64,000 bases of DNA, from assembly GCA_003116995.1 (NCBI GenBank), contig BDSL01000049.1, positions 62,001-126,000 on the forward strand, given 5' to 3'. This document shows positions 1 to 12,400 of the stretch, one piece after another. Origin of the DNA: Yamagishiella unicocca (lineage: Eukaryota; Chlorophyta; Chlorophyceae; Chlamydomonadales; Volvocaceae). Under the pieces are notes generated by a model. The model did not search any database, was not told where the DNA came from, and worked only from the letters and a program-made list of their open reading frames with translations. Within the stretch, counting starts at the first letter, position 1; each line of letters begins with the position of its first letter. The translations under genes were made by a program, and so were the position numbers.

Positions 1-136
1 AGCACGTGCCTAGGTACCCGGTGGGGAACTTCAGACCCCACCGCAACGGTGGTACACGCCAGCCGTCTTGCACGTTGCCGGACTCGATGTCCTGACCTTA
101 TCGCGAACGTGAGCAGGTAGGTCCGGTCCCTAGGTA

Positions 137-230
137 CACGACCAACGCCTCGTCCGAGCGGGCCACGATGACCATGGCTGAAGAGCTCGCCATGGCGGGG
201 GTGGCCTTCGTGGACGAGGCGTTGGTCGTG
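137..230. repeat. Long imperfect hairpin (19-bp arms)
   Basis: Positions 137-155 and 212-230 are perfect reverse complements (19 bp). Inside them, ggccac/gtggcc and ccatggc/gccatgg can pair again, so the whole stretch can fold into one extended imperfect stem-loop. It lies upstream of the first visible reductase exon and just before a LINE 3' end. It could be a folded-back insertion, a small-RNA precursor or part of a non-autonomous element; the sequence alone does not decide. Confidence 0.7.
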
Positions 231-239
231 ATCCCGCAC

Positions 240-356
240 CGGCTCAACACCATCGGGATGGCTCTACCGCATGGTCTGGGGCCCACTGTAACAGTCAGTG
301 TCGGGCGATGTGCCCGATGGTTCTACCATGTGGTCTGGAACCCACTGTAACCGTTA
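240..356 (+). mobile_element. Two tandem LINE 3' ends
   Basis: The segment contains two successive copies of a module of about 60 bp: catcggg...atggctctacc...ggtctgg...cccactgtaac, then gggcgatgtgcccgatggttctacc...ggtctggaacccactgtaac. The same module forms the 3' tail of the minus-strand LINE relic near 61.1 kb and recurs near 19.1 kb and 36.3 kb. Each copy carries TGTAA, the green-algal polyadenylation signal, close to its 3' end. These are taken as severely 5'-truncated non-LTR retrotransposon insertions, one next to or inside another. Confidence 0.65.
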
Positions 357-629
357 GAACTACCATAATGATTCGTAAGCGCTCGGGTCCTGCCAGCTTG
401 AGGTTGCGCGGGACGGCTGGCACGTAGGTAGCGCAGGTCGCCCTCGGGTGGACACCCAACTGGCTTCGCGCACGTCCTTGAAAACGCGACCCGAACTATG
501 TATTCCTCCACGCCCCCACGGCCTTGGGGTTGTCCTGTGGTGACGGGCTTGGCCTCGTCCGAGTTTGATATACTGTACGGCTGTACGGCTGTACGGTTTT
601 GCCCGCCGCGCTGTGATCCTTGGCTGCAG

Positions 630-2712
630 GTGAACGGCCAGGCCGCCGTGCACCAGCTCATCAAACCGGCGGTCTCAGGCGTAGAAAACGTGCTAGGTGA
701 GTTCTGGGTGCATTGCAGGAGTGCGTTGCAGTGGGTCCAGACCAGAAGGTAGAGCTCGGGTGAGCGCTGCTGGGGAATGCTGCTGGGGAATGCTGCTGGG
801 AGGTGGTCCTGTGTTGCCCGCTGCGTGGCTTATCCAGTGCTCGCATCGGCCACCTGGCACTCCGTCTCCAGCTGGGCTGAAAGAGTTTGGACAGAGTCTG
901 CACGTCTTTTAGCTGTTGGCCCGCGCCAGCCTGCTCGCTGTGCTCCTGTCAGCCTGTGCTTAGGGCCATGAATCGGGTGCCCTTCCGAAGATGCTTAGCC
1001 CTGGGCCCAGCGCTGGACCTGCGGCAATCGCTAGGTCTAGCTCGCTAAGCACTTTCGCACAAGGCACATGATTCCTTGAGTATTCGTTGACTCTGAACTT
1101 CAGAAGAGTTCTTGCGGCTGCCACTGCCGGCAGCATGGCTGCGGCAAACGAGAAGCCTAGTACGCGACCGCCGCCGTCGCGAGGAAAACCGAGTGCGCGC
1201 GCAGCACGACCCCACCTCGTCGCCACTGGCCGCCTCCCCCCCCCCGCATGCCTCCCCTCACCGACACCCCCCCGCCACCGGCACGTGTCCTCCCAAGCCG
1301 CCGTCAACCGAACCCCCACGGTACGCCGCGTGGTACTGACCAGCTCCATCGCCGCGACCTACGCGCGGCTAAGCGACCATGGCACCGAACGGCCCCTGGA
1401 CGAGAGCTGCTGGAACACCACCGCCAGCCCGGACTTCCTGCCGTACAGCTTCTCGAAGACGCAGGCGGAGAGGAGAGCGTGGGAGATCAGCGAGCAGCAG
1501 ACCAGGTGCGCGGTGCGCCCCGTCGGCGGCTGCGGTCCCGGAAAAAACGCAGCCCTGCCCACGCCTGCCTTGGTTGCGGGCACGTGGACTTCGATTAATA
1601 CTCTTACGTGACGGATGTAGCACGTGTGCAGAGCGCCAACGGACGCCATTACGGGTACGGCAAGGAATGCATCACCGGGCGGCTGGCGCGCAGCCTGTGT
1701 TTCGACATGGCTGCCCTCGCCCCCGCGCGTGTGTGTTTTTACACGCTCCCTACCCCACGACCCCCACGCGTGTGTGTTTTGGCACGCTCCGCTCCCCTCT
1801 CCCACGGCAGGTGGTCCCTGGTGGTCATCAACCCCGGCTTTGTGCTGGGCCCGGCCGTGGGCGCTTCCTGCGTAACCAGCGAGAGCGTGAGGCTCGTGCA
1901 ACGCATGTGTGCCGGGCTCATGTACCCGGCAGCTCCCAACGTCGGGGTGCCGCACGTGGACATTCGTGACGTGGCCGTGGCGCATGTGTTGGCAATGATT
2001 ACGCCTGAAGCCAGCGGCAGGTGGGTGGCGGAGCGTGGGAGAGTGGGTGGGTGGGTGCTGACGTGGCGGCAGGTGGGGGCCTCAGAGCGTGGGCGGGTGG
2101 TTGGGAGGGTGCTGACCGGTGGCGGCAGGCTGGCAGAGGCGGTGAGAAGCGCGCATGAGGAGCGCATCACTGTCAAATTTGTGAGCGGTATTGATGTTGC
2201 AGATATCGTCCTCACATCGCCACCCTCCACGGTCCCGACTTGAATGCTTGCCGCTATCGTCGCCGCCACCGCCGCCACCGCCTTGCCGCCTAACCGCACA
2301 CCCGATTATCCACTCCATCAGGTACTTGGTCGTTGCCGGCAACACGCGCATGCGCCGGATGACTGTCACCCTGGAGCAATTGTACCCGGGGGGCAGCGTG
2401 CGGGCGGCGTTCTGGGTGGCGCCCAAGCGGATCGTGTCGTTGCTGGCGCCGCTGCTGGGCGTCGGTCGCGACTTCGTTGACGCATCCTGGGGCCCGTCGC
2501 CGCAGTTCAACACGAGCAAGGCAGCTGAGGAGTTGGGAATGAAGGCGTGGCTGCCGCTAGAGGCGTCGCTCTACGATATGGTCGAGGACCTGGCCGCGAA
2601 AGGCCTGGTGCGGCACCCGCTGGCGCCAACGCGATTGCCGTGGCGCAAAGTCTGGCTCGCAGTAATTTTCGCGCTTCTCGTATTGCTTTTGTGGCGGGTC
2701 TGGCGGCGTTGA
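630..2712 (+). CDS. Extended SDR (DFR/cinnamoyl-CoA-reductase-like), 5' incomplete
   Basis: This is the 3' part of an NAD(P)-dependent sugar-epimerase-like reductase of the dihydroflavonol-reductase/3beta-HSD type. Exons are 630-696, 1298-1505, 1811-2020 and 2322-2712 (TGA), and their phases match. Visible hallmarks are a helix resembling 'PAVSGVENVL', the strand 'RRVVLTSSIAA' and the catalytic YxxxK as 'PYSFSKTQAE', followed by 'VVINPGFVLGP' and a 'HVDIRDVAVAH' segment. The C-terminus has a hydrophobic tail ('AVIFALLVLLLW') ending in basic residues, which suggests a tail anchor in an internal membrane. The N-terminal Rossmann glycine motif is not visible. Its exons lie left of the window or have been displaced by the LINE debris and hairpin at 1-600. 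The substrate cannot be inferred. Confidence 0.75.
728..760 (-). mobile_element. Short LINE 3'-end remnant in an intron
   Basis: The + strand reads cagtgggtccagaccaga followed by aggtagagctcggg. This is the reverse complement of the 3' module of the LINE family seen at 61.1 kb. It sits in the intron after the first visible reductase exon and is too short to classify alone. Confidence 0.4.
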
Positions 2713-2926
2713 TGGGCCGATATCATCCGGGAATGGTCATGGTGAAGGGAGGTTGAGTATGGAGCGGAGAATGGCGCAGCTCGAGAGACTATTGTTCTTG
2801 CGCAATTGCTTTTGTGGCAGGCCTGGCGGCGTTGATGGGCCGATAACATCCTGGAATGGTCATGGTGTAAGGGAGGTAGAATAGGCGGAGAATGGCGCAG
2901 CTGGAGGGGCTGTTGTTCTTGCGCAA
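2682..2926 (+). repeat. 123-bp tandem duplication over the reductase stop codon
   Basis: Two diverged copies with a period of 123 bp start at 2682 and 2805 (attgcttttgtggc) and end with ttgttcttgcgcaa. The first copy contains the last codons and the stop of the reductase. The second lies in the 3' UTR and repeats the same C-terminal coding sequence without being read. Confidence 0.85.
2866..2870 (+). terminator. TGTAA polyadenylation signal of the reductase
   Basis: TGTAA, the usual Chlamydomonas-type poly(A) signal, lies 154 bp after the stop codon. It occurs only in the second copy of the 123-bp duplication (catggtgtaaggg); the first copy reads catggtgaaggg. Confidence 0.55.
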
Positions 2927-3400
2927 ACATAATGTCACAATGACAGGGTCAATGGGTCGGGTGCGGCGCAAAAGCGCCGTTATAAAGACATATGCTTACA
3001 GGGACGCCGCTGTTGGACGTGTTAAAAGGCGTAAGTTTTGAGATTGGTTACATATTCGTAGCGTCCCATGGGACTGCCAAATCAGACCGTCTGCAGACAT
3101 CCACCGTTCTATCTCAACATATTATCTAACCTCTACGTTTAAAGTAGGGACGAATTGCACTTCAAGCATTCGAGACGTACCGGTATAGCCATCCCGCAAA
3201 TCGACGAGTTAGTTAGTTAGACGCTGCCCAGTTTCCAATAATACTTCCTCTATAGCTTGATGTATGCAATTCACAGCGTGCAAAATAGTACAGGGCAGTG
3301 AGCTTACCTATTCGAGTCCATGTCAGGGTGCCGCGCCTCCTTTTTACCGTGTTAGTCGGATTGACAGGAGCCAATAAGTGTCGATGGTAACATAGCATTC
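2927..3400. other. Intergenic region and likely LRRC9 5' UTR/promoter
   Basis: This stretch is less GC-rich than its surroundings and has no coding signature. It separates the reductase 3' UTR from the LRRC9 start codon and presumably holds the LRRC9 promoter. An AT-rich patch (cgttataaagacata, near 2979) is a possible TATA-like site but is not well enough placed to call. Confidence 0.4.
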
Positions 3401-6400
3401 ATGGCGTCTGAAGCACATGGTAAGTGACGCTTTTAGGTCAACGCCATGGGTAGGCCCAAGCTGAACGTTTGCGAACGCTGAACACACAGCCCTTGAGGAG
3501 CTGCTGGAGGCCAATGGTGTCCCAACAGAACAATTCCCGGCCGTGGCCAGCACGGTCACACACCTGGAGATGTTCCTGCACCACTACCCCAGGGTACGAG
3601 CACCGCGCTAAGAGCACCGCTTACCAGGGGGGTGGTTAGTCATGCGACCCTCAAACATGACCGCAGATGGAAGGACTCCACCACTTTCCGGCCCTGAAGA
3701 CCTTGGCTCTAATACACCAGGTGCGCCGGAGCTCCCACGCTTAGCCCTCGTTCTTACCAGCCGGCTGCCGCGCTCCCCGCGAGACGGGCGTGTCAACACA
3801 GCACCCTGAGCATGAGGCAGTGTTGGCTGGTTTTGGGCGGTGACAGTTCGCTGCTCCCGCTCCGCTGGCGGCGTCCTGTTTCCATTCTCTCTGGACCGAA
3901 ACCCGAAACCCGACACGCCTTACTCGCTCGAGGGAGTGATCCGGCCCCGCACACACATACACACACCCGCGGTAGCTGCACCCGCCGAACCCAACCAACC
4001 CGCCAGAAACCCATTCGCCGCTAGAAGCCGAAGACCAGCTGCGTCGTGTACCCGCACGTCCGCGCCGCAGGAGCTGACGGAGATCCAGGGGCTTGAAGGA
4101 TGTCCGCTGCTGGAGAAGCTGTGGCTGCAGGAGAACGAAATCACCACCATCCAGGGCCTGGACTCGCTGCACCGACTCAAGGAGCTGTACCTGTACAGCA
4201 ACCACATAACCGAAATCAGGGGCCTCAGCAAGCTGACGCAGCTGGAGGTGGGTGGGGGCGCGCCGGCTGACGGGAGCGGCTCATGAGCGCCCGCCAGGAG
4301 CGCGCAGCGGTTACGAGCAGCGGCAGCAGCGGCCGGAGAGGTGGTGTGGCAGTAGCCGCGTGGGTTCCAGTCCCTACACGGCTACGGATAGGTGGTGGGG
4401 AGGGCCGGCAGCAACACGGCAGCGCCCCTCCCTTTTGGAACCCTCCCGCTCCAGAACCGTACCCTACACGGCGTCTTTCTTACTACAAGGCCTCTGGCCG
4501 CCACCTCATCCACCGCCGCCACAGCACCGGCAGCCCTTTTTCCCCCTCCTCCGCCGGCCCACCTGCTTCCCCGCCCTCCCCCTCCGCCTCCAGATCCTCT
4601 CCCTGGCCGACAACTACATCACCCGCATAGCCGGCCTGGACCACCTGCCGCTGCTGCGCGAGCTGCACCTGGCCCGTAACGACATCGACTTCCTGGGGGA
4701 CGGCCTCGCATGCTGCACGGCGCTCTCTAACCTCAACCTGGCGGACAACAAGATTGGCAGCTTCAAGGTGGGTGGGGTGGGGCGGGGGTGGGTGGGCGCG
4801 GCGTAACCGGGAGGGGCACTGCCACCGGGTTGCTGCTGCCGGGTTTGCTGCCCGAGCGGGACCGCGGCGCAGTGGGGGGGGCCGCTACGGATCTGGGGAT
4901 TGGACCGGGGCTTATGCAACCGCGGGAGGCGCAGGGCGCCCTCAGGGGGCGTGCGAGCGCGGTAGTAGTAACTGTGTGCGCGCAGCCACCAGCGCAGGGC
5001 AGCGAGGGATGTTGACGTCAGTCGTGTGTGCCCCTCGTCCCAGTCACATTTTCGTATCGTAGCTCCTGCTCAACCCAACCCCCGCCGGACGCCTGCCCAA
5101 TCCGTGTACGATGGACCCAGGAGCTGCGCGCGCTGGGTGCCCTGCCCCGCCTCGTGGACCTGTGCTTCTCCGACCCCATGTGGGGCGACTGCCCGCTGGC
5201 GCAGCTGTGCAACTACCAGACCTTTGTGCTGTTCGTGATGCCGCAGTGAGTGTGAAGTCGCGCCGGGCAGGGCTCGATGGGGGGTTCGCGGCCCTGCGGA
5301 GGAGGGCCCGGGTTCATGGCCCGGAGCCTTGGGGCTGCGGCTGTTTGCAGCGGCTGTGGAGCTTGGATGGTGGCCCTCGTCTGTCACTTCTTGCTGCGGT
5401 GCGTGCTGTAACCCGGACTCCAGGGTGAGGCCCCACGTGAGCCCCCCCGCCCACCCCGCCGAGGATCGACGTTCAACCTCCGGTTCTCTTTTCCTCAACC
5501 AAGACCTCCAGCATGCAATAAACGTGTGTACTAAACAGTTCCCTAATCGGCGTCCTCCACGGGCTTTCCTCAACCCATCCTCCCCCGCCCTCCCCTTCCT
5601 CCCCTTCCTCCCCTTCCTCACCCTTCCTCCCCTTCCTCACCCTTCCTCACCTTCCTCCCCTTCCTCCCCGCCCCGCCCAGCCTGACCAGCCTGGACACGC
5701 TGCTGCTGGCGGACGAGACAAAGGCGCTGGCTGAGGCCACATTCCTGAAGAAGCAGATGTACTACAACATGCGTGTTAAGACGCTGCGCCGCAACGCCAG
5801 GCAGATCGTCAAGCTGGCGGCGGAGGGGCGGCAGGTGGGTGCGGGCCGGGGGGAAGGCGTTGGGGCAGCGGGCTGAGCCGGGGTTGTGGTGGTGGGGCTG
5901 CCGCAACTCGGAGCCGCAACGGCGAGCAGCGGGGGAGGTCGAGCTGGTGGTGTGCAGCAGCAGCGGGGGAGGTCGAGGCGGTGATGGTGGTGACTTGGCG
6001 GCTACCTGACGTGGGAGCCGGGGAAAACAAAGCTGGGAGAAGCGGTGCGAAGCAGAACACAGGTCACTGCGCAATGCCCCGACGCGCCCATGATGAGAGG
6101 GACAGCTGCTGCAAAGCCGCTGCCGGCCTTTGCAGGCAGCCCAGTCGCGCCAACCCCGCATCTCCCGCAACCCTCCCTCCCTCCCTCCCTCCCCCCCCCT
6201 GCCCGGCCCTTCCCTCCCTCACATACGGTAACCCGTGCAGGCCCGCCAGGCTCTGCGGCAGCCGCTGAAGAACACGCTGGTGCTCACCACCAAGGATCTA
6301 GAGCGCGACATCAGCGACCTGCAGAGCAACGCAGCCTCGGACGACGCCCCCGGCGCCGGCTCCAGAACCACGGGGGACGCCGCCGGCGGCATCTCAGCTC

Positions 6401-9400
6401 TGGAGACCAAGCTCGGCTCCATCAGCTCCCAGCTGGCGCGCTACTCGGCCGCTGAGGCAGAGCTGGACTCGCACTTCGAGGCGGCCAGCGAGCGCACCTA
6501 CGCGCTGCTCAACGGCCTGGTGGCTCGCATGATGTTGGAGCTGGACACCGCGGGGAACATACGGCTGGAGGACGGTAGGCCGAGCGACCTGTGGTACGCG
6601 TCGTGTACAGGTGAGGTGGCGGGGGGGGGGGTAAGAGAAAGATGATTCGCGAATCCACGGCCGAGGAAACCCGAGGGGGAGGGAATTATGCCCGCAAATC
6701 CAGGGGGGGGGAGGGTTTTAGGGTTTGCTGGGTGGGGAAAGCCTGGCGAATTAATTGATCCGCGGGGTGGGACAAAAGGAGTTTGCGCGGGGGCTCGGCG
6801 GAAGGGCGGGTGCAGCGATGGTGGGGGGGAGGGCGGGGCAGATTCTACATGTGGTCAACCTCCCCTGCCAGCGCCGCTCGCGCGGCTAGGAAGTCGCTCG
6901 AAGATGCTGTGCTGCTGTTCGTTGCTGCGGCGGCGGGAGGTGCTGGGCATCCCTCTCCCTCTCTCTCCACCGCTCTAATCCCTTGCGCCTGCCTCCAACC
7001 GCCCTACCCCCGCCAGACCTGGTGGCCAGCCGCTTCAACACCGCGGACTTCCCCACCAGCCTGGGCATCAACAACCTGCAAGTCACTGGTGTAACCCGGT
7101 GAGGCCCGCCCCACCGCCACCACCAGCCCCTCCCTCGACCACCACCCTTTCCTCTCGCCCGCATTTCTCCCCTACACCTGCCCCAGCCAGTAGTGCCTTT
7201 CCCTTGTCCAGCCACCGGTTCTCTCTTCCCTCTCTCTCCCCCCCGCCCCCCTGTCCTAATCGGTTTTCCTCGCACCCCCCACGGGTCTTCCTCGCAACAC
7301 CCCCGCCTCCTCCCCCTCGCACCCTCCCGCATCAGGATCCACAACCGGTGGCTGCGCACCCGTTTCGACCAGGCCCTGGCCGCCCTGCACGTTGACACCT
7401 CCGACCCCGCCCACAAGCGCACGATGGAGTACCTGTTCCTGGGGGAGCACCCGGGGCTGCCGGGGCTGCTGGATCTGGCGGTGGAGGAGGGGCTGCCGGA
7501 GGCGGCGCAGCTGGCGGCGCAGGTGTGTGTGTGGGGGGGGTGTGTCGCAATAAAAGAACCGGTAACCCGGGGTGGGGGGCATCAAAACTGTTGACGCGAA
7601 AATGACAGGATAGTTTGCGCATGGTCGGCGGACACCTAGTTGTGTATATGTGTGTGTGTGCGGGAGTCACCCCACATCACCCCCTTGCCACCGCCTCTCT
7701 TGTCCTCCGAAACCGCCACCGCCCTTCGCCCCAGGGTCTCGACGGCGCAGTGGTTCTGTCCAACTCGGTGTTCCTGGCGGACCGCCTCCGCCTGGCGGCC
7801 GCCCTGGACCCCTGCGCGCCCGCGGCCACCGCGGCTGCGGGCGGTCACCCCACGGGCGCACACGGGTCGCCCTCCGCGGCCACGGCGGCTGCGGGGACCA
7901 GCGCGGCGGGCGGGGGGCCGGACAACAGCCGCAGCCGGGGGAGGGTGATGGTGGTCAAGGCGTACCTGGGGCGCAGCTCGCAGGTGGAGGAGGGGGGGGA
8001 GCGGGGAAGGGGGCTCGAGGGAAACCCGTGGATGTCCGAAAAAACCGTTTGAAACGGGGAAGGGGGCGGGGGAGAGGGAGGGGGAAGGGGAGGGGGAGGG
8101 GTGGCATAAAAACCCGTTTACGCGACAGGGACAGGATAGGAGGGGTTGGGGGCGGGGGAGGCCAAGAAAGACCCGGTTACTCGGGGGCGGAGTTGGCGGA
8201 GGGGGGGTTCGAGGAAGACCCGTGGATGCGAGAAAAAACCGTTTAGAACAGACGTTTTGAGATGCATGCTTGCGGGGGGGGGCCAGAGTTGCCGCCCATG
8301 GGGGTTTGGGAGTACGACGTTTGTTTAGTGTTTTATGACGTGCGGGTGCCGGGTCTCGAATTTTTAGCCGCGCCCTCGGAGCCTCACGGCCTCACCATGT
8401 GTTTGTTTTGCGGTTTTTCACTCCGTTCCCCGCGCCTCGTGTGCAGGACCTGTCCAGCAACGTCTCCTCGGGACTGCCCACCAAGATGTACGGCAAGGAC
8501 GGCAACCCCTCCCTGCCCGCCATGGTGGAGGGCGGGGCGCGGATCATGGCCGCCGACTGGCCGGACGTGGACGCGGTGTATCGGGTGCGGCCCGGAGACA
8601 TGAAGCAGAAGCTGTGGTGAGTACGGCGGAGATGGTCCGAGGAAACCCTAGTGGGGTAAAACGTGGGCCCTGTGGCGTGGCACCCGGACCTCCCGGCCCC
8701 CTCCTGACCAGGAGCCGCCCCATCACCCACCTGCCCACATCCACTCCACACTCAGCAGCCCCATTGATTTTTCTTCTCAATGCCGGCCCACGGGTTTCCT
8801 CTCCTACCCGCCCCCCCCATCCACCAACACACACCATGCCGCCATGCCGCTCTCGCCGCTGACCCCCCGGCCTGCCACCAACCCACCATCACCCTCCCCC
8901 CTCCCCCCTCGTCCCTCCATTTTCACGCCATCCCCCCTCGTCGGCCGTGGATTCGCGGATTCTCTTATAAAACCCCCTCGTCCCTCGCCCGCCAGGTACG
9001 TCTTCAACAACACACTGGTGCTGCCCGAGTACCTGGTGGACTTCAGCTACACCGTCAGCTCCGCCGGGCCGCTGGCCCCGCCCCCCCCCTCGGGGCCCTC
9101 CGGCTCACCCTCCTCGCTGCTTGCGACCGACCTGGTGCTGTGCTCGGGGGGCTCCAGCCACAGCACCGCGACGCACCAGGCCATCCTGGACAGCCTGGAC
9201 GCGGACATACGGTGGGTGCTGTGCTGCGGCGGTGGTGGTGGCGGTGGTGGTGCCGGTGCTCGTTGCGGTAATGGTGGTGGTGGTGGTGGTGGTGGCGGTG
9301 GCGAGGTGCGGCGAGGGGTACAGAAAGCATAACATGGCATAACGCCGCTGCTGCTCTCCCAAACCGCCCCTCAAAATTCCTCCCTACGTTTCCCCAATCG

Positions 9401-12400
9401 GCGTCCCCTTTCAATGCTGCTGACCCACGGGTCTCCTCTCGTGCCCTCTCCGCCCTTAGTCCATCCGCCAGCCTTCCCTGCCCAACGCCTCGACGTGCCG
9501 CAGGCCGCTGGCGCGCCCCATGCTGGGCTGGCTGGCGCTGCAGGCCGACCCCTCGTTGCTGCGCAGCGGCCTACCCGCCGAGGAGGAGGAGGCGCAGCGG
9601 CTGGTGGCCGCACCTCCGGCGCTGGAGCCCACCACCAAGCTGTACCGGCTGAGCGAGGACGCCATCAGCAAGTGAGAGGCGGGTGGGGGCCTTGTGCGGG
9701 GAGGGGGCTTGTGCGGGGAGGGGGCTTGTGCGGGGAGGGGCCTTGTGCGGGGAGGGGGCTTGTGCGGGGAGGGGCCTTGTGCGGGGAGGGGGCTTGTGCG
9801 GGGAGTGCCGGTGTTTAGGGCTCCCCTCTTTGGCTCAGCGGCTCGATGGCGGCAGGGGGGTCGTCGTGGCGGTGTTCGGAGGCTGGACCCGCGTGCGTTG
9901 GGGTGACACCCGACAGTGGAGCTGACACACGCCTGCGTGGGTCGCCGCTGGCGCTGCTGCGGTGTTTCAACGGATGGCCTCCTTCCTCCCCCCACTACAT
10001 CTCCCCAGTCGCGTTACCCGCCCCGTGTCGAGGAACCGGTTTTCTTTTTTTGTAACCCCCCCCCCCGCCGCCCCGTCTTTATGCCCTCTCCCCCCCGGTC
10101 TCAGGGCTGTGGCGGGCACGTCGCTGGCCAACCTGGTGCGTCTGGATCTCCACAACTCGGGGCTGCGGAAGATGGAGGCGCTGTCGGGGCTGAGGCACCT
10201 GCAGGTACTGCAGGCGTGCCGTTGGCCGTTTTATTCGTTTGGATCGTGTACGATAGTCGCGGTAGACTGGGAGTTCCGGTGTATCGCTCGGCGCCACGTT
10301 CGTCATACCAAAGTCCGTGATCCGCCCTCACCCAGCCTCCGCGCGCTGTACGCTCGCGCCACAACACGCTATGTGCGCTGCGCGCGCGCCGCCAGCACGC
10401 CCGCTGCGCGTGACCCAGCCGTTCGTATCGTGTGCTCGTGATCTGCCACACCCACCCACCCATCCATCCACGGGTTCCTCGAAACCCACCCACCCGCCCG
10501 CCCTTCCCGCGGCCAGGTTCTGGTGCTGTGCTACAACGAGCTGGCGCGGCTGGAGGGGCTGGAGGGGCTGGTGCAGCTGCGCACGCTGGACCTGGGCCAC
10601 AACAGCATCCGCAAGGTGGGTGGATGAGGGGGCCTGGGGCGGGTGAGGCCGCAGAGGGGTAGGCCTCAGAGGTTAGGCGACAACGGCCTCGCACATCAGG
10701 CGCTCCCCCCCCCCACCCCAAGTTCCTCGAACCCCAAGTTCCCAACCCCAACCCCACCCGTTTGCAACCCGCACACGCATTCCCCCGGCCACCACCGCGC
10801 AGGTGGAGGCCTCCCTCAAGGGCCTGCACAGCCTGACGCACCTGGACCTCTCCAGCAACCAGGTCCTCAAACTGGAGGTGGGAGCTGCCGTACATGGTCC
10901 AGGGAGGGGTGGGATCCGGTAGAGCGCCGGGTCACGCCTCCCAGCAAGGATACCGTGGCTGGAATGAGTCCGCCGTTGCGCGGCGCCGCAACAACGGAGT
11001 CGATGCGGTCAAAATGGGAATCGGGAAATGGGAAGTAGGAAATGGGAAGTAGGAAATGGGAAATGGGAAATGGGAAATGGGAAATGGGAAATGGGAAGCG
11101 GCCCGGATTAGGAACCGCAACCCTGTCTCCCGCCCTCGCACCGCTTCCGGTATGTGCTGGTCCGCGGCCACTCCCCCCCACTTATGGGTTTCCTCTCAAA
11201 GCCCCCTCCGGGGAGGTCCGCGCCAGCCATGCAGGGACGGACTCGTGTGTTGCACGGCAGCGTCGTTCCTTCCCAAACCTAGTTTGCCCTGTTGGGCCCT
11301 ACCTGCATCCCACTTTCGCTCGCCCCCTCCCCCGGTGTGCCACCACCTTTCGCCGCCCTGGGTTTGTCGGCCGCGGATTCTCTTATACCCCCCCCCCGGT
11401 GTGCCTCTCCCGCCCGGGTGTGGCTCAGGAGCTGTACAACATGAAGAAGTACAGCCCGCAGCTGGTGGTTCTGGACCTGCGGGACAACCCCATCTGTCAC
11501 GACAAGGCCTACCGCTCCACCACCCTGCGCAAGCTGAAGCGCCTGGAGAGGCAAGAAGGCGGCCGACCCGCGGGTCGGGCCCTCCCGCAGGGGTTGGTGC
11601 CCCCTCCCGCTGACGCGCGGCTCTCTCACACACACGCAATAGAAACCTGCTTTACTGACTGCTGCGACAAACGACACGTCGTGGTGGTGGATGCTTAGTA
11701 TTCATTCATCCATTGCTTAGTATCCAATCATTCATTGCTTAGTATTCATTCATTCACTCCTTAGTATTCATTCGTGATGCTTAGTATTCATTCATTCACT
11801 GCTTAATTCACTGCTTAATTCACTGCTTAGTATTCATTCATTCACTGCTTAATTCACTGCTTAGTATTCATGCATTCATTCCCGTTATATCCCGTTCGCT
11901 TCAGGTTCGATGGGCGGGCGGTGAGCGCGGAGGAGAAGGAGCGCTTCGGCGAGCACGCGGGGGCGGTCACGCTGGCCATGGTTCTGGAGCACGGCTCGGT
12001 GGCGTCCAGGGGCAACGGCAGCCTGGCGGGTGCGTACGGCAGGCCGGCTGGCCCCCCATGTACGGCAGGCCGACTGGCCCCATCCCCCGCCTGCCCGCCC
12101 GCCCGCCCGGTCGCGTCCGGTGACCGCCCACTAGCCCCAGTGGCGCACTGCCTGCCCCGTCCGGCCCCCGCTCCCCCTGAGTCCGGTCCGCCCCGCCTCC
12201 ACTCCGCAGACCCCTCCCGCCCCACCGACCCCTGCCCCGCCTCCTCTCCGCAGACCCCTCGCGACCCACCGACCCCGCCGCCATCACCGACCTCACCCTG
12301 GAGCGGATGCACATCCGGAGGCTGCAGCAGCTGGCGTCGCTGTCGGGGCTCAAACGGGCGAGGTGAGGGGGCGGTAAAACCCATTTACGCGACGGGACAG

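Noticed and set aside
1608..1810. Open frame continuing upstream of the third reductase exon
   Set aside because: The conserved protein runs directly from 'SEQQT' at 1505 to 'WSLVVINPG' at 1811 with matching phase, so this stretch is intron.
9681..9818. Open frames of repeated Gly-Glu-Cys-Ala units
   Set aside because: They are translations of the 17-bp intronic minisatellite in all three frames; neighbouring exons splice across it.
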